From Pyrocephalus nanus (Eukaryota > Chordata > Aves > Passeriformes > Tyrannidae), in NCBI GenBank assembly GCA_038380795.1, contig CM076269.1:4402001-4466000 (forward strand): a stretch of 64,000 bases of DNA, in the 5' to 3' direction. The notes under the pieces were generated by a model that was given only the letters and a program-made list of their open reading frames with translations, made no database searches and was not told the origin of the DNA. Positions within the stretch are counted from its first letter, which is position 1; the number at the start of each line of letters is the position of its first letter. Of this stretch, positions 49,601 to 61,969 are shown one piece after another. Position numbers and translations under genes: made by a program.

Positions 49601-52600
49601 GGGCTCTCTCTCCCAGCCTGTTTAGTGACTTGATGGGGAAGCAGCTCAGACACGGACACGGCTCTGTCAAGCAAAAAAACTAGTCCCAACAGCACAAATA
49701 TCCCAGCCCTGAAGGACAAAGACCACTCCCCCCAAATCTTTGGTGGCTGCAATTAATAATACACACCAGAACATCAAATGAGCATTAAATCAGAAAAGAA
49801 CCCAGCACTCCAAACCCTCATATTCCCCACGAATTCCAGTGGGGTACCCTCCCAGGGCAGCAGGGTGCAGAGCTCCACTGATCCCACCAACTCATCCTTC
49901 ATCATGCTGCCTGCAGGAGATTCACAGGGGCAAACAGGCAAGTGGTAAGCAAATTGCCAGAATCTCTCACTTTTCAAGTCTTTTAAGATGCCAGGAAAGC
50001 AGGGACATCAAAACAGATCCTCCTGCAACACAGGGTAAAGATTGCAAGAGGAAGGCTCTGTGGGGACCCTAATACCTAAAGGCAGAGAGACAGAAGGACA
50101 AACATTAAAGAGTCCATTCCCAAACAGAATGAGTTACTCATAGAAATCCAGGAGATTTTTAAAAAAAGTGAGAAAGAGAAGCCTCAGGAAAGGCAGAGGA
50201 GGCAGTTCTCTGAAAAGTGAGGAATCTGCTTCAGCCCCAGCTCTCCCAGGGAAGCCAGCTCCAGGATACTTTCCCCCAGCACAGCAAGGACGTCTCCCAA
50301 TGGTCAAAGTAGAGAAGGGCTTATTTATTTTAGCTGCTGTGAAATGTCTGGATGCCAAAGCTGTTTAGAGAAGGGATGTTTCAGAGAGCTAGTCTGCTAC
50401 TCCATTAGCAAGGGCGAAAACACCAGCTCTGCTTGGCCTCTTATTAGGTTTGCTGCCCAGGCACCATCTAATTGTCACTCCAGTTTACGAGCTGAAGATC
50501 TGTCTTAAGATGAGACTGGATAAATTTTTGGCAGCACATCCAGAGCAGACAGGAGGCCCAGAACTAAAAAAAACTAATTTAATCACCTTCCCTGTCTGAA
50601 ATGCCCTCCTGCCCACTGGCAACAGCGGGTCCAGAGAAATGGGATAGAGCAGCAAGGATCATAACGGGTCCGAGCAGGAGATTCGATCCCAAATATTAAA
50701 AAAGCCTGCTCACTTTGAAATAAACACACTTGTTTAAAGTGCCAGATGGACCTCACACGCTGATCTCCTTTCAAAGCAATAAAGGCTGCTTCAGCACACT
50801 GTTCATCTGAGCCTGGGGCCAACACCACAGTGAATGGTGCTCCCTTCCCACAGCAAGTGGATTTCTTAACCTCCCTAGAAACATCCCTACCACACTCCAA
50901 ATCACTGAATCCCTACTGAGGGATCACAAAATGGAGCAGAGATGGGTCTTTGAACCCTCATGGGCCATACAGACAGAAAAGGTCTTGCAAGATCAACCAC
51001 CCTAAACCACCTCAGTTGGGATTCATCTTGTTCTACTCTGGACTCGAGCAACAAAACCCTCTGCCCTAACTGCTCATTCACCCTCCCTCTCCACTCAGAG
51101 CACCCCAAAGTGCCCATCTCCATCCTCAGCAAAGGGAATCCCAATACAGACAGTCTCCAACCAGGCCTCACCTGGAACACAGCAGGAGCCCACCATGGAC
51201 ATGTCCATGCACCTCCCACCCATTCCCATCACACTGACAGCCTGCTCTGAACTGGCACTGGGGGGACTCCTCCAGCTCATCACCACCCCACAAACCAGCA
51301 ACAGGACATGATCCTCTTCCCTAAGGGAACACACTGAACTGTGGGACCAGGTAAGGCAACACTCCAGATAAACGACCACTTTCACTGCATTTGGAAACAG
51401 CAAAGCCATCAGAGTTCAAATTTAGAAATCAAGCCAATCAGACTGCTGCCTATCTGTTTTCGCTCAAATTAGACTTCTTTCTTTAAAAAAAAAACCCAAA
51501 CCTGTGACTGCACAGTGCCCCAGCACCCCCACCCCATCCCAAACTTAGCAGGCATTTTTCTACGTTACAAATTCCAAAGGCAGCTAATTAGTCAAGACTC
51601 AGCAAACTCAGGTTAAAAAAAGAAGCTGCTCCAACTCCATCAGGGAGGCAGATGGCATCGGCGTGTTTCAGACGCTGCAGGCTGCATCAGCACTTTCTCC
51701 AGCCGATGGTGTCTGAGAACAGGGAGGGCTGCAGACTGGAGGCAGCACAGGGGTCCCTCTGCCAACGGGCCACAAACAGGTGACTCACTGCCACAAAAAA
51801 TTCTTCCCTTGTTCCCACCACGCAGCCTCGAAAGGCACCCAATTGATTTATTAACTTGCTAGAAGTGTTCACCTGCCATGGCTTGACCCCCATGCAGAGG
51901 TCCCAGCCTCATACAGACACAAGAAGTACTTATTGGAGTGCCCAGAGCTGAGCATTTCACCCTGCCTTTTCCCAGATCTGCTTCCCTCCTCACTCATTGG
52001 GATGCAGGAAAAGATTAGGCAATCACCAATGGGGGGAAGAAGCGAAAATGTACCACGGGAAAACCTGTGATGGATACAAGGAGCAGTGAGACTGGAGCCT
52101 AAGCAGCCCAGTTGACTCTTCAGAATAATCCCTTATGCCAGCAAGAACCCAGCCAGGTAGGCACAATTTAATTAAAACGACATCAGCTCACACACAGGAG
52201 TCAGAGGTCCCTCTGGACATGGTGCCCCATGGTTCAGATCTTGAGCAGAGACTAGCAGAGGTCAAACTTGCTTGGACTCCCTCCATCCATGCTCCTTGCT
52301 TTCCTTTCCTCTTGCTTTTAAGCAGGTCTTCCCTTCAGACACCTTTCCACCATGTGCTTGTCCTGATGCCCTGAGCTCTCACCAACATCATAAGCCATCA
52401 GGCTACACCAGGAGCAGCTTATTCTATTTGCAACATCTCCTGTCCCTCTCAATGCTGTCCCACACCTTCAGGACCTTGAGGCACATCCCAGTTGAGAAGG
52501 AGTAGACAGGGCACAGGAGCAGGGGATGATTTACACCCACTGGGAATGCTGACAAAATCTCTCTTGGACCAGCTGTGGAAGAAAATGCTACACAGTGGAG

Positions 52601-53289
52601 ATGGGACACTGCACATCCTCTGAGCCTGAGCAGGGCAAAGACAACAGGAAATTCTGGTTTTTCAGAGGGTCAGTTGAGCATTTGCAGGTTCTCCCACTGC
52701 CTACAGGCACTGCTCTGAGAACCCAAACCATCTGCAAGCTCACTGCTGCCTTACTTCAGTTACAGACTGGGGATTACAGGAAAAGATCCATCAGGAGAAA
52801 CCACGTCCCATTCCCAAAGGATCTACCCAGAGCAACGAGGAACAGGAGATCAGTTTCAGCCAGAGCACGACCACGAAAGGCCAAGTTCACCAGAAGCACC
52901 ATGGCCCAGATCCTTGGCAGCAAATACCCTCCCTGCAACACTCCAGTTCACTTTGCACGAGGGATGCAGAGAATCACAACACAGCGAATTCAGCGGCTAA
53001 GGATGGTCCCACTCACTTCACCTGGACGCAAGATGCATCTGCTGACATGTTCACAGCCCCTGTGTAAGGTGAGGAGACCCTGAGCCATGGGCTAAGCTAC
53101 CTGTTGTGCTTCCCAGTGCAGGCACAGAGTGCAACTTCCAGCTGAGAGGGCAAGGGCACCCGTGCTGACCGTCTGACCGGGTCCTGACTTCGCAGGGGAC
53201 AAGATAAGGAGGGACCAGCTGCCCTGTGAGCAGTATTAAAGCCTCTTCAAAACATCCAGCCGGTGCTCCCAGCCTGATCGATCCACAGC

Positions 53290-53470
53290 AATCAATTTCC
53301 CCGCACCAGCGGGATTTTGCAAGTGCCTACTGCTCTCCTGAATGGGGCCATTAGCACCTACAATCTCAAACTAATAGCCACTAATGAAGATACTTTACCT
53401 GTGCTAATAGCCAGGCAGATGATAAACAGTGATTTCTCTACCAATGACTATCATGGGGTAAGCAAACCTT
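53290..53470. promoter_or_regulatory. Candidate conserved non-coding element with repeated CTAATAGCCA
   Basis: CTAATAGCCA occurs exactly at 53371-53380 and 53404-53413, with CCATTAGC and CACTAATGAAG nearby. A 96-codon ORF crosses it. A GTAAGC donor-like word follows at about 53458. There is no good acceptor upstream, so I favour a regulatory element over an exon. Confidence 0.35.
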
Positions 53471-56400
53471 CATCTTGCCATGGCAGAGGAAAGAAGAGAG
53501 AGGGAGAGATGGTGCTGGGAAGTTGGCAGTTTAGAGGGATGGGGAAAGAACAGGCACCCAAAGAGACCAAGGAGAGGGGCCAGAACAAAGGAATTTTTAT
53601 TACGTAAAAGTAAATTATTAATATGGGAACCTCCAAGACAAAAGGACTAACAAAGCACAATATATTGACCAAACCCAAGAAGAAATACATTTACCCTATC
53701 TTTTAATTCAAAAACCTGAGTACTTCCACTGGCACTGGAGAAGCACGGTTCCTCACATCCTCACGTGTCTACAAATTTGAAAAACAATGGGAATTTCCCC
53801 CAGTTATACCAGCTCCCTCCCCAGTGGATGCCTGGGAGAATATCTGGGCTTACACTGAGGCTGCTTCCCCCTGGAGAACTACCAAGGATGGGCTCCTCTC
53901 CCCTCCTGAGGCCACGCACCTGGTAAGAGTTAACTTCATGGTTGGTTCCAGCTCCCGCTTTGTGCATTTAATAAGCCCAGAGCTGTCGCAAGGGTGTTAA
54001 ACTCCCACTCCTCCAGTTCAAAGGCAGCTTTGCAGAGCTGAGCAGTCTTAAAATGCACAGCTTTTCAGAAGTGTGACCTTTTCACAAGATTTCCAATTCA
54101 GTAAAGATTTGTTTCCTCCCTCTTCCAGCACGTAACTAATTGTAGTCATGAAACACCTCCTCCACCGGCAGCAGGCAGGCAGGCCAGGCTCCCCACCGGC
54201 CTCGAAATGTCATGACCGGTTCCCTTTGGATATCGGGACGGTGCTTCTGCAAAGGCTCAAGGGCACGGAAAGTCACCGCGCCATCGTCAGGCAATCGAGC
54301 CCTTGCACACTCGGGCTTGCACACATCGGCACACCAGCTCCATCCCACGGCTCTCCCCAGCTCAGGGAGCAGCCAGTGCAGGCAGGGAGGGCAGTAGGAT
54401 GATGGTCCTGGACCCACCACACTCCCCTGTGCAATGTGGGGCCAGCGCTGCCCCTTGCACACAATCCCTGCCCACCCACCACAAGAATGGGAGCAGTCTC
54501 CCACTTTCAGAATCCTGTTCAAATCCCTAATTGACACCTCACCCCCACCCCCAATAAAGTCCACACATCTGTTTCCTGCAGATATCAACCTGGGGGACCT
54601 TCCCAAGCTCTCCTCAGTGCCAGACTGAGGCCATAGCCACAGGTTTCACTTCTTTCTTCATTCTTGCTTGCCCTGGGGCTTCTCCAGGCAAAAGAAGAGC
54701 GTTTTACAGCATTTGCACCAAGAAATCCTAAAGCACACTAGAGTGGAGATAATGCACACCAGGCAGACACCCCAGCCCTCACCCTCTGCCCAGTTCATGG
54801 GCTCCTGCTCTTGCCCCTCTCAACCAAGACATTTGCAGCTCCAGTGTTTTCCACATGGCAATCCAAGAACAAAAGCTACTGGTGGGCAAACAAAGCAAAG
54901 CTTTATAGGATGGACTGCGTTGCCTCCCAAAGGGATTTCTCCATCCTAAATGCCTACAAACCCGCGAGCCCCCAAAGAGCCTTGACACGAGGCACTGCTC
55001 CTGGCTCCCATCTGCAATGCCACCCCTCTCCTTCCACCCTAAAGCAAGGAAAACCCCTGTGCACACCCTGCCTGTCCTCTGATTCCTTCTCTGCTCGCGC
55101 CTGGAAACATCTTCCTGTTCCCACATAGAAAGGGAGTTCTTGGGAGCAGGGGACAGTTTTCCACATCTGGGAATAGCCTCCGTGTGCTACCTGGCTATGC
55201 ATGAGGCACAGAACCATCGAACTGCTGTGTCAGACAACTCCCTTTCATATGTCATTTATTTCTCTGCAAATGAGCTCCGCATTTCATATTTTGCCCTTTT
55301 TTTTCCCTGCTTACAGTACAGGAATGGGGCAACGTGCTGTTGTCCCCTCCGAGGACAGCAATCCAGCTCTCAAAGGCTCCCAATCCCAATGAAGACCACA
55401 CTGCACAACCCCACCAAAACCAAAAGTGTCCCACAGCTTTGTTGCTGCTGTGTTACAACCAAGGACCTCATCTCGAGTTGGGAGACTCCCAGGGTGTCCG
55501 AGCCATCACCACCATCAACAAACACATGATGTGGGTTTGTTTGGATGTGGTCTGTAGAGACATCCACACGGTCCCTACAGCTCAGGGGACTTATCTTAAA
55601 ATACCTGGGATTAGTAATCTAAGCAGGCAGGTCACACACTACTTAGAGGGTAGTGCTGCAGAGACTGGCCTCGGACCAGGGAGGTCCAATGCCATCAAGT
55701 TGCTGAGAGTCACCAGCACGGACGTGCCACGTATTTCTGAGCTAACTGGCCGAATTCACTGCCGGTCCCAAAGCTTACAAACCCCTAATCCAAGGCACTG
55801 TCAACAGCACAGCTGATGTTTGGAAGGAACACGTTGTTTTTATGCTGATGGAAGTTTCTCCGAATACCGGTCACAACATCACACAGAGCAAGTTCAGAGC
55901 TTGGGTTACGAGCTTCCCAGAAAAACTTCGGGCCAACTGTGGGGGAGCTTCAGCCTTACTCCGGACTCTATAAACCTGCCACCCAGCTCCAAAGCAAGCT
56001 GTGACTAACCTGCATTTCGATGTTTTCCCTATCCCACTGCATTTTTACCACATGGGTTTGTTTGGATGTGTTTTGCTCACGACTTGCTCTTTGGAGCAAC
56101 TCCAGATCTGCCTCCCTCTTAAGTTGTGCTACAATATAGTCATTCAAACTGATTGCAAACATCAGAAGCAAGGGCTGATTTCTTTATGAGCACTAATTCT
56201 AGACTAGGTCACCAAAGTATTTTCATAGTTATGTCAGCACTGTCTAGACAAACCATTAAAAACAGGATGCAACAATCATCAGAAATGCAACGTCAAGCTC
56301 GTGCCCAGGGATACTGTGGGAGCCGTGGGGAGAGAAGAAAAAGCCAAACCTGTCCCATTCACATAGGCTGGCCAGAGCTGGCTCAGCTCTCCCTTTTTGG

Positions 56401-56969
56401 CTTAAGTGAAACTCTACCAAAGCTCAACAGAAAAAACACATATTTAACTGCAATTTAAAATAAATAAGCTGACATCAACAAGCCTGGAGAGCAGCAGGAT
56501 CTTTTGAAGGACTCTCAGTGCAGTCACAAACCCATCCAAAATGGGCTCCTCTGAACTGCTGGGTGCCCACACCTTGTAACCAGCACCGGACCCTGTCTAG
56601 GAGACTAACCACCACATCAGCATCCTCACGGCACAAACCCCACCACACACACCAGGATTTGGCCGTGGGCACTCACCCTCGCCAGCCTCCACCAGGCTCC
56701 CGTGTTCACCACCAAAACCACAGCCTCCACACCCACAGAGAGCTCCTGGCGAGCACCCTGCATCGGAACGGCAGCTTCCCTTTCCTCGCCACTTCTTGGC
56801 AGGCAACTCTTCCAAACTCCAAGAACATGAGCTGTAATCTTGGCAGAAAGGGATGTGCGTATAAAAATCACCACTCTGTCAAAACAGAAAAATAATGCAG
56901 GAGCTGATCTGTGCACATTAATCCGCTGCAGTCATGAGGAGACAATTTCCCTGGAGAAAGTCATACATT

Positions 56970-57115
56970 AAAAGGAAAAAGAAAAAAAAGAAAAAAAAAA
57001 AAAAGGGAAAGAAAAAAAGATTAATGTGACTTTGAAATATCACAAGCACCGTTTATCTTCCTCCTACCACCACAGGTTTCTTGTCTTTTTTTTCTTCCTT
57101 TTTTTTTTTTTTTAA
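56970..57115. repeat. A-rich tract and T-rich tract in inverted arrangement
   Basis: An A-rich run with G interruptions (about 56970-57020) is followed about 65 bp later by a T-rich run with C interruptions (about 57086-57113). The two can pair imperfectly. The intervening sequence is a short AT-moderate stretch with no similarity that I recognise. Confidence 0.6.
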
Positions 57116-57119
57116 TACA

Positions 57120-57870
57120 AAGAGCCTTAAAATTCCCTGTGAATACAGCCCTTCTGCCTACGATGTGCAAACATAGGTGCATAATGGTATAGCAAAAATA
57201 TAAATACAGTACCACCTGTTCCCTCAGTATACAACCTTTAACACTTTTTAATTAATTCAATTTAAAAACCCCGCAACTGGTTTTTTAGTGGCATAACCTT
57301 TTAATTACCCTCAGAGCTCCCACTTATGCTCGCAATTCGGTCACACACAAAGTTCAGCCCGTGGTACTTCTGTGCCAGCACGGAAGCTGAATGCAAAACA
57401 TTGCTCCCCAATATCTATCTCACAGATACAGAGCTCAGGCTGTGCCGTGGGCATGACCAAAAACTCAAGAACGCATTCCTTTTCTAGGGCAGGACTAAAG
57501 GATTTTCCCAGTTAAAAAAAAATAAATAAATAAAAATAAAAAAATAAGGTTCAATCTGTGTAACACAAAGATGACGGACATGCTTAAAACTGAGGTGAAT
57601 CGTGTGAACTCAGCCTCTGGCAATCCAAATGAGTGAGCAAATGAGCTCACCATCCCGTTTAGGTTCTCATTTTCCTTTCACACATATCCCATAGATCATA
57701 AATACACATTAATAACTGTAACAGTCAAAGTTTACATTCGGCCGTAACATTTAGGATCAATACTCTTCAAATGACCTTTAGTAGTAATGAGCTGCCATAA
57801 CACTGTCTGGAAGACATTAAATTTTTATTAGAAATACTTTATTACAAAGGTTCAAACCTGTCCCCATGCA
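57120..57870. promoter_or_regulatory. AT-rich candidate conserved element(s)
   Basis: About 750 bp of AT-rich sequence without credible ORFs includes TTTTTAATTAATTCAATTTAA, an A/T simple repeat at 57514-57548, and a second dense part at 57660-57860 (CACATTAATAACTG, TTAGTAGTAATGAGC, TTTTTATTAG). It may be one or two elements. Confidence 0.3.
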
Positions 57871-58479
57871 CTTGTGCACCCATACAAATATTCTCCTATT
57901 GTATTTTTCCCGGACAAAAATAAAAAGCAGGTCTTCTAAGGGTTTTGAAAAAAATGTGCGTTGTGGAGGCTTTAAATATTTCACATTTTCAGATGTGGGG
58001 GTTTTCTTTCCTTGTTGTTTTTTAATCAGAACCCATGAGCCAGGGGTTGGAAAATCAACCACTTTTCAAAGTGATAAATAGGAATTGTTCCCACGTGGGT
58101 CAAACAGGACAGCACTGAGCTCCTGATTACCATAAGCCCTCAATTCGATGGGGGTGGAGGAGGTGGGAAAAGCTGATACTCCACCTCGTGGAGGGGTGAC
58201 CCAGAACAGGCCTGTGTCTGACCCTGCAAACCACCCCCAGCTCCCCAAGGAAGCCAGCCAGGGGCTCAGCTCTGCTCCTGGTTCACGGAGGTCCCACTGG
58301 GGACCCACCATCAGAACAGATCCATCTCATACAGCTCTGGACAACTGAAAAGCAAAAAACTAAAGATGGGCGGAAACGACAACCAAATGGAAAACAGCTA
58401 GTTAAGATCCAGCCTCTCCTCAATTATTTCTTTTCAATGACTACTCAAGTTCAAAGTCAGATCCTGCCCACGTTTCGCT

Positions 58480-58760
58480 GCCTATTTTAAAAATTACAAA
58501 TAATTCACAGGGTTGGGGGCTTGTAGCAATTTATTTCTTCAGCTGCAGGTCCTGGACTCAGACTAGAGAGAAATCTGATTTCAGCAGAACAATGAAACCG
58601 AGCGGATGGAGGTGAAGCCAAACAAAGGAGACACAGGGGGGAAAAAAAAAGAAAAATATTTCTCTGCATTGTTATTAGATGCCACCTCTAAGATTTGCAA
58701 ATTAAACACATTCAAGGCAGCACCGTGTACTGCAGTTAATGTCTTTTGATGAACCTGCCT
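58480..58760. promoter_or_regulatory. AT-rich segment, weak candidate regulatory element
   Basis: ACAAATAATTCACAGG, TAGCAATTTATTTC, ATTGTTATTAGATGCC and TGCAAATTAAACAC occur in sequence without credible ORFs. Signal is weaker than in the neighbouring element at 59.4 kb. Confidence 0.25.
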
Positions 58761-59379
58761 TGGCTCTGCACATCACCAGGATGCTACAAGGAGCCCAGAC
58801 CTGGCTGGCTGGGAGGGCAGCACGAGCATGTTCCCATATTTCATTGTAAATTCCTCAGGAGTCTTGACTCTTAAGAAATATTTCAATCTTGCCTCTCTTG
58901 TTCACACTGATCAAGAGCTTAGTCTCTAAAAAATCATTTTGTGATTTCCAAGCCGCTTTCTGAACAGCAGTGATCAAATTGGAAGGGGTACACCCCTGCA
59001 GGAGCACCAGAAAAAGGCAGAAAAGCTGACCAATCAATATTTGCACTCCCTAACCTCGTGATTTTTAGGGAGATGCTCTGAAATGACAGCATATATCTTT
59101 CCAAGCCTACAGAGAGGATCCTTCTTTCCAGTGGCAGCACCAGGAGAGCCAGCAGCGAGCCTGCAGCGTGCACCCTGCTGGCAGCACTCTCCTCTCAGCA
59201 GAAGGAAAAACCACATCCCCCCACCTTCCCAAACCCCTTATCTGGGTCATGGCAGTGGCAGCCCCTCACTGACACCCCCATTTCTCCCTCAGCTCTTGCC
59301 CTGGCTCATTAGGGTGGAGAAAGGCTCCAGAGCATCATCTCTGCGGGCTTGTGGAGGGCTGATCCGCGACGGGTAATTC

Positions 59380-59770
59380 CCACTGCTTAATGACCTGAGA
59401 CCAGCCGAGGCGGAGGCAAATGGGAAAGGGAATCTTCTCATTTGTTACCCATCCCCACATCCCGATAAAAAGAATGATTACACTTTTAAGTTCGAACAAT
59501 TCCCCGCAGTTGTAGCCATGTCATATCTAGATTGTCTAATTTACATGCATATTCATAATCCCTGTGTATTTAATTAAATTCTTCAATCCCTGGAGTGTCT
59601 TTCCTAAACAATAGTAATTTATCTTGCACAGATAAGGGTGCCCTCGATTTATTCCACTCTGTAGCTAACAGCATTTCCTTCTGATCAAGGCTAGGAAGCA
59701 AACTCAAACAGAGGGAATCTTTAAATATATTTAAATTGCAAGATTAGGCTGCTTCTCTTTCTTTCCCTCT
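59380..59770. promoter_or_regulatory. Candidate conserved enhancer-like element
   Basis: Continuous enhancer-like sequence carries AAAGAATGATTACAC, GTCTAATTTAC, ATGCATATTCATAATCC (overlapping POU-like words), TATTTAATTAAATTC (palindromic TTTAATTAAA), CAATAGTAATTTATC and TTAAATATATTTAA (a perfect palindrome at about 59722-59735). No ORF overlaps the core. Confidence 0.4.
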
Positions 59771-61129
59771 CACCCCAAGTTACCCTTTTAAAGAATAAAC
59801 ACTATCTCCAGAGCTCCAAGGAAAACCTTTCACCCAAACCTCCCGATATCAGCTGCATGCTCCAAATGCAGAAACACTGCCCCAAACCCACAAGGCAACG
59901 AGATCTCACAGGCTCTGCATCAGCAGCACTTCCATCCAGAGTGGTCCATGGGACATCCTCTGGATGCACCTTCCAGCGTAGCTCCACTGCAGCCCACGCC
60001 GAAGGAGCCGCACGTTAAAAAGTCACAACTAGGATGTTGAAGAGCTCTCCTTCTTTCTAGCAAGTATCTCTACCCTAGGGGCTGTTCCTCAATGGATAAC
60101 CTTGGGAGGTTATTCTAATCCCAGAGAAAGCCAGACATGCAGCAGACACCCCAAGATGAGACAGCCCTTCAGAGAGATGCAGCTGCCTCCAGTCCTCTAA
60201 CCCTGTTCAAATATTAGCATGGGGAATTTAACTTGTCCTACAATTAGGGAAGCGTTACGATATTTAGCAAAGTCAAACCGACAAGAAGATTGTGATGAGA
60301 AAGGAAAAGAACAGATTCTGGTGCCCCAGCACGTTTTTTGATTACACACTGCTCACACTCTTGTTAAATCCACAGCTCTCCATAGCTTTGCTCCCTCTCC
60401 CAAACCTCAGCCCGCAGATCCAGGACGGCATCGAGGTGGGGTGGAGAAGGGCTGGTCTCTCCAAAAGCCTCTTTAGCCCCACCAGTGCTGCATCACTGCT
60501 GCCTCCCAAAGCAGTGCCAGCAGTCCCTGATGGGGAGGGCCATCCCTACACCCACACAGCAGGGATGTGATGCCCCGAGGAGACCAAGGGATAATCCCAG
60601 TGCTGCAGGAGATGCAGGGCCAGGGCTGCTGTCACAAACCATCTCCTTCCACATCCACATCACAGCCGAGGGCCAGGGCAGCCCTTTGGCTGGAGAGGCT
60701 GCTCACACCAGGGAAGCATCCCTCTGCTCCAACCACGTTTCTTAATCTCCTCCCCAAGCATCTGCTGCTGACCACTGCCAGACACAGGGGAACCCAGCCG
60801 TTCTGTTCCCAACCCTCGAAGCCTTTAGAGATGCTGTTACTATTTATGAAAATAGGGTCAGGATCCTGCTGTCACAGCTCCTTCCTGAGCTGCAGCGTCA
60901 CCCATGCTGTAGAGGCAGCTCTGGGAAAGCCCTCAGGAATGTGACCATTGGGACTGGATGATGGACAGGCTCTGAGTCCCAGCCACTAACCCTGCTCTGG
61001 AGTAAATCCAGCCTCCTGCCACCTGGGTGCCCCTGTGCCCACCTCCATGGGCCGCCCCATCTTCTAGTTTCACACACACTGCAGTCACCAGGTCCTCCTG
61101 TGGGCCAACCCCGTGGCCACCAGAGCCCT

Positions 61130-61151
61130 CCTTTGCTACACCTTTGCTACA
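61130..61151 (+). repeat. Perfect 2 x 11-bp tandem duplication
   Basis: CCTTTGCTACA occurs at 61130-61140 and directly again at 61141-61151. It lies within the window's longest ORF, which I regard as spurious. Confidence 0.9.
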
Positions 61152-61950
61152 CCACCACTCCACCACCCACACCACAGGCCCCACCTTTACAGCTGGGTGC
61201 CTCTCCCCTCGTTCAACAACAGGAGAAGCAATGGATAAGGAGGGCAGTGGTCTCCTTCAGTGCTGCAGCCAGACCTGGCAGTGTCCTGAAGGGACAGGGG
61301 CTCGTGCAGCCAGGCTGCCCTGCCAGCACTGGGCTCAGCACCCAGCAGAGCCCACAGGACAGCGAGGTGCTGTCCTCCACCCTGAACGCTGAGCCTGCCC
61401 ACCAAGTTCATCCTGCCATTGCCAAATCCTCTTCCCCAGGAATTCATAACCGGATTCAGACATTCCCAGCCTGTTACTTATTTCAGTGCTTTCAGCTCTC
61501 TGGAGTACAGGGACATCCTGTCTTAAACCTGCTGAGCCTCATGCCAAAAGGACATCTGCTTGGAAAGCAGCCCCTCTGGCTGACCTGGCCCTGGAGGGCT
61601 GCCTTCCCATCTCAGCAGGATCCCAAACATACCCTTGCACCCACAAAGCCGAGCCAGCTCACAGCAGAGCCAGGAGCACGAAAAGCTGCTCGAGCAAACC
61701 ACAGCTCCCATTCCCACTTCAGAAGCTTTGCAAGATTTTTGGACCTTGGAAACATTTTCTTCCTACTCAGGGCATTTTTAGGTTAATGGTTCATCAAACC
61801 TCACAGTCCAGGAAACCTTGGTGTGGTTGACTGTTGTGTGGGTGTGGGGACGGGTGGGGAAAAAACCCTTTTGGGCACCAGACCTTCTCACAGTGCTTGC
61901 ACCACAGGCTCTGGGCTGAGCTAGGAGCCACCAGAAAAAAAGCCAAAAAC

Positions 61951-61969
61951 CAGGCAGGCAGGCAGGCAA
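61951..61969 (+). repeat. Short (GGCA)n microsatellite
   Basis: About four GGCA units occur in a row. A similar shorter run lies near 54173-54186. Confidence 0.8.

Noticed and set aside
52595..53083. 162-codon ORF, Arg/Thr-rich
   Set aside because: No domain, and the composition follows the local AG-rich bias.
61100..61786. Longest ORF, 228 codons on the plus strand
   Set aside because: It has low-complexity Pro/Thr/Ser-rich composition, no domain and no splice or promoter context. It contains an 11-bp tandem duplication. Its length is within reach of chance in GC-moderate DNA.
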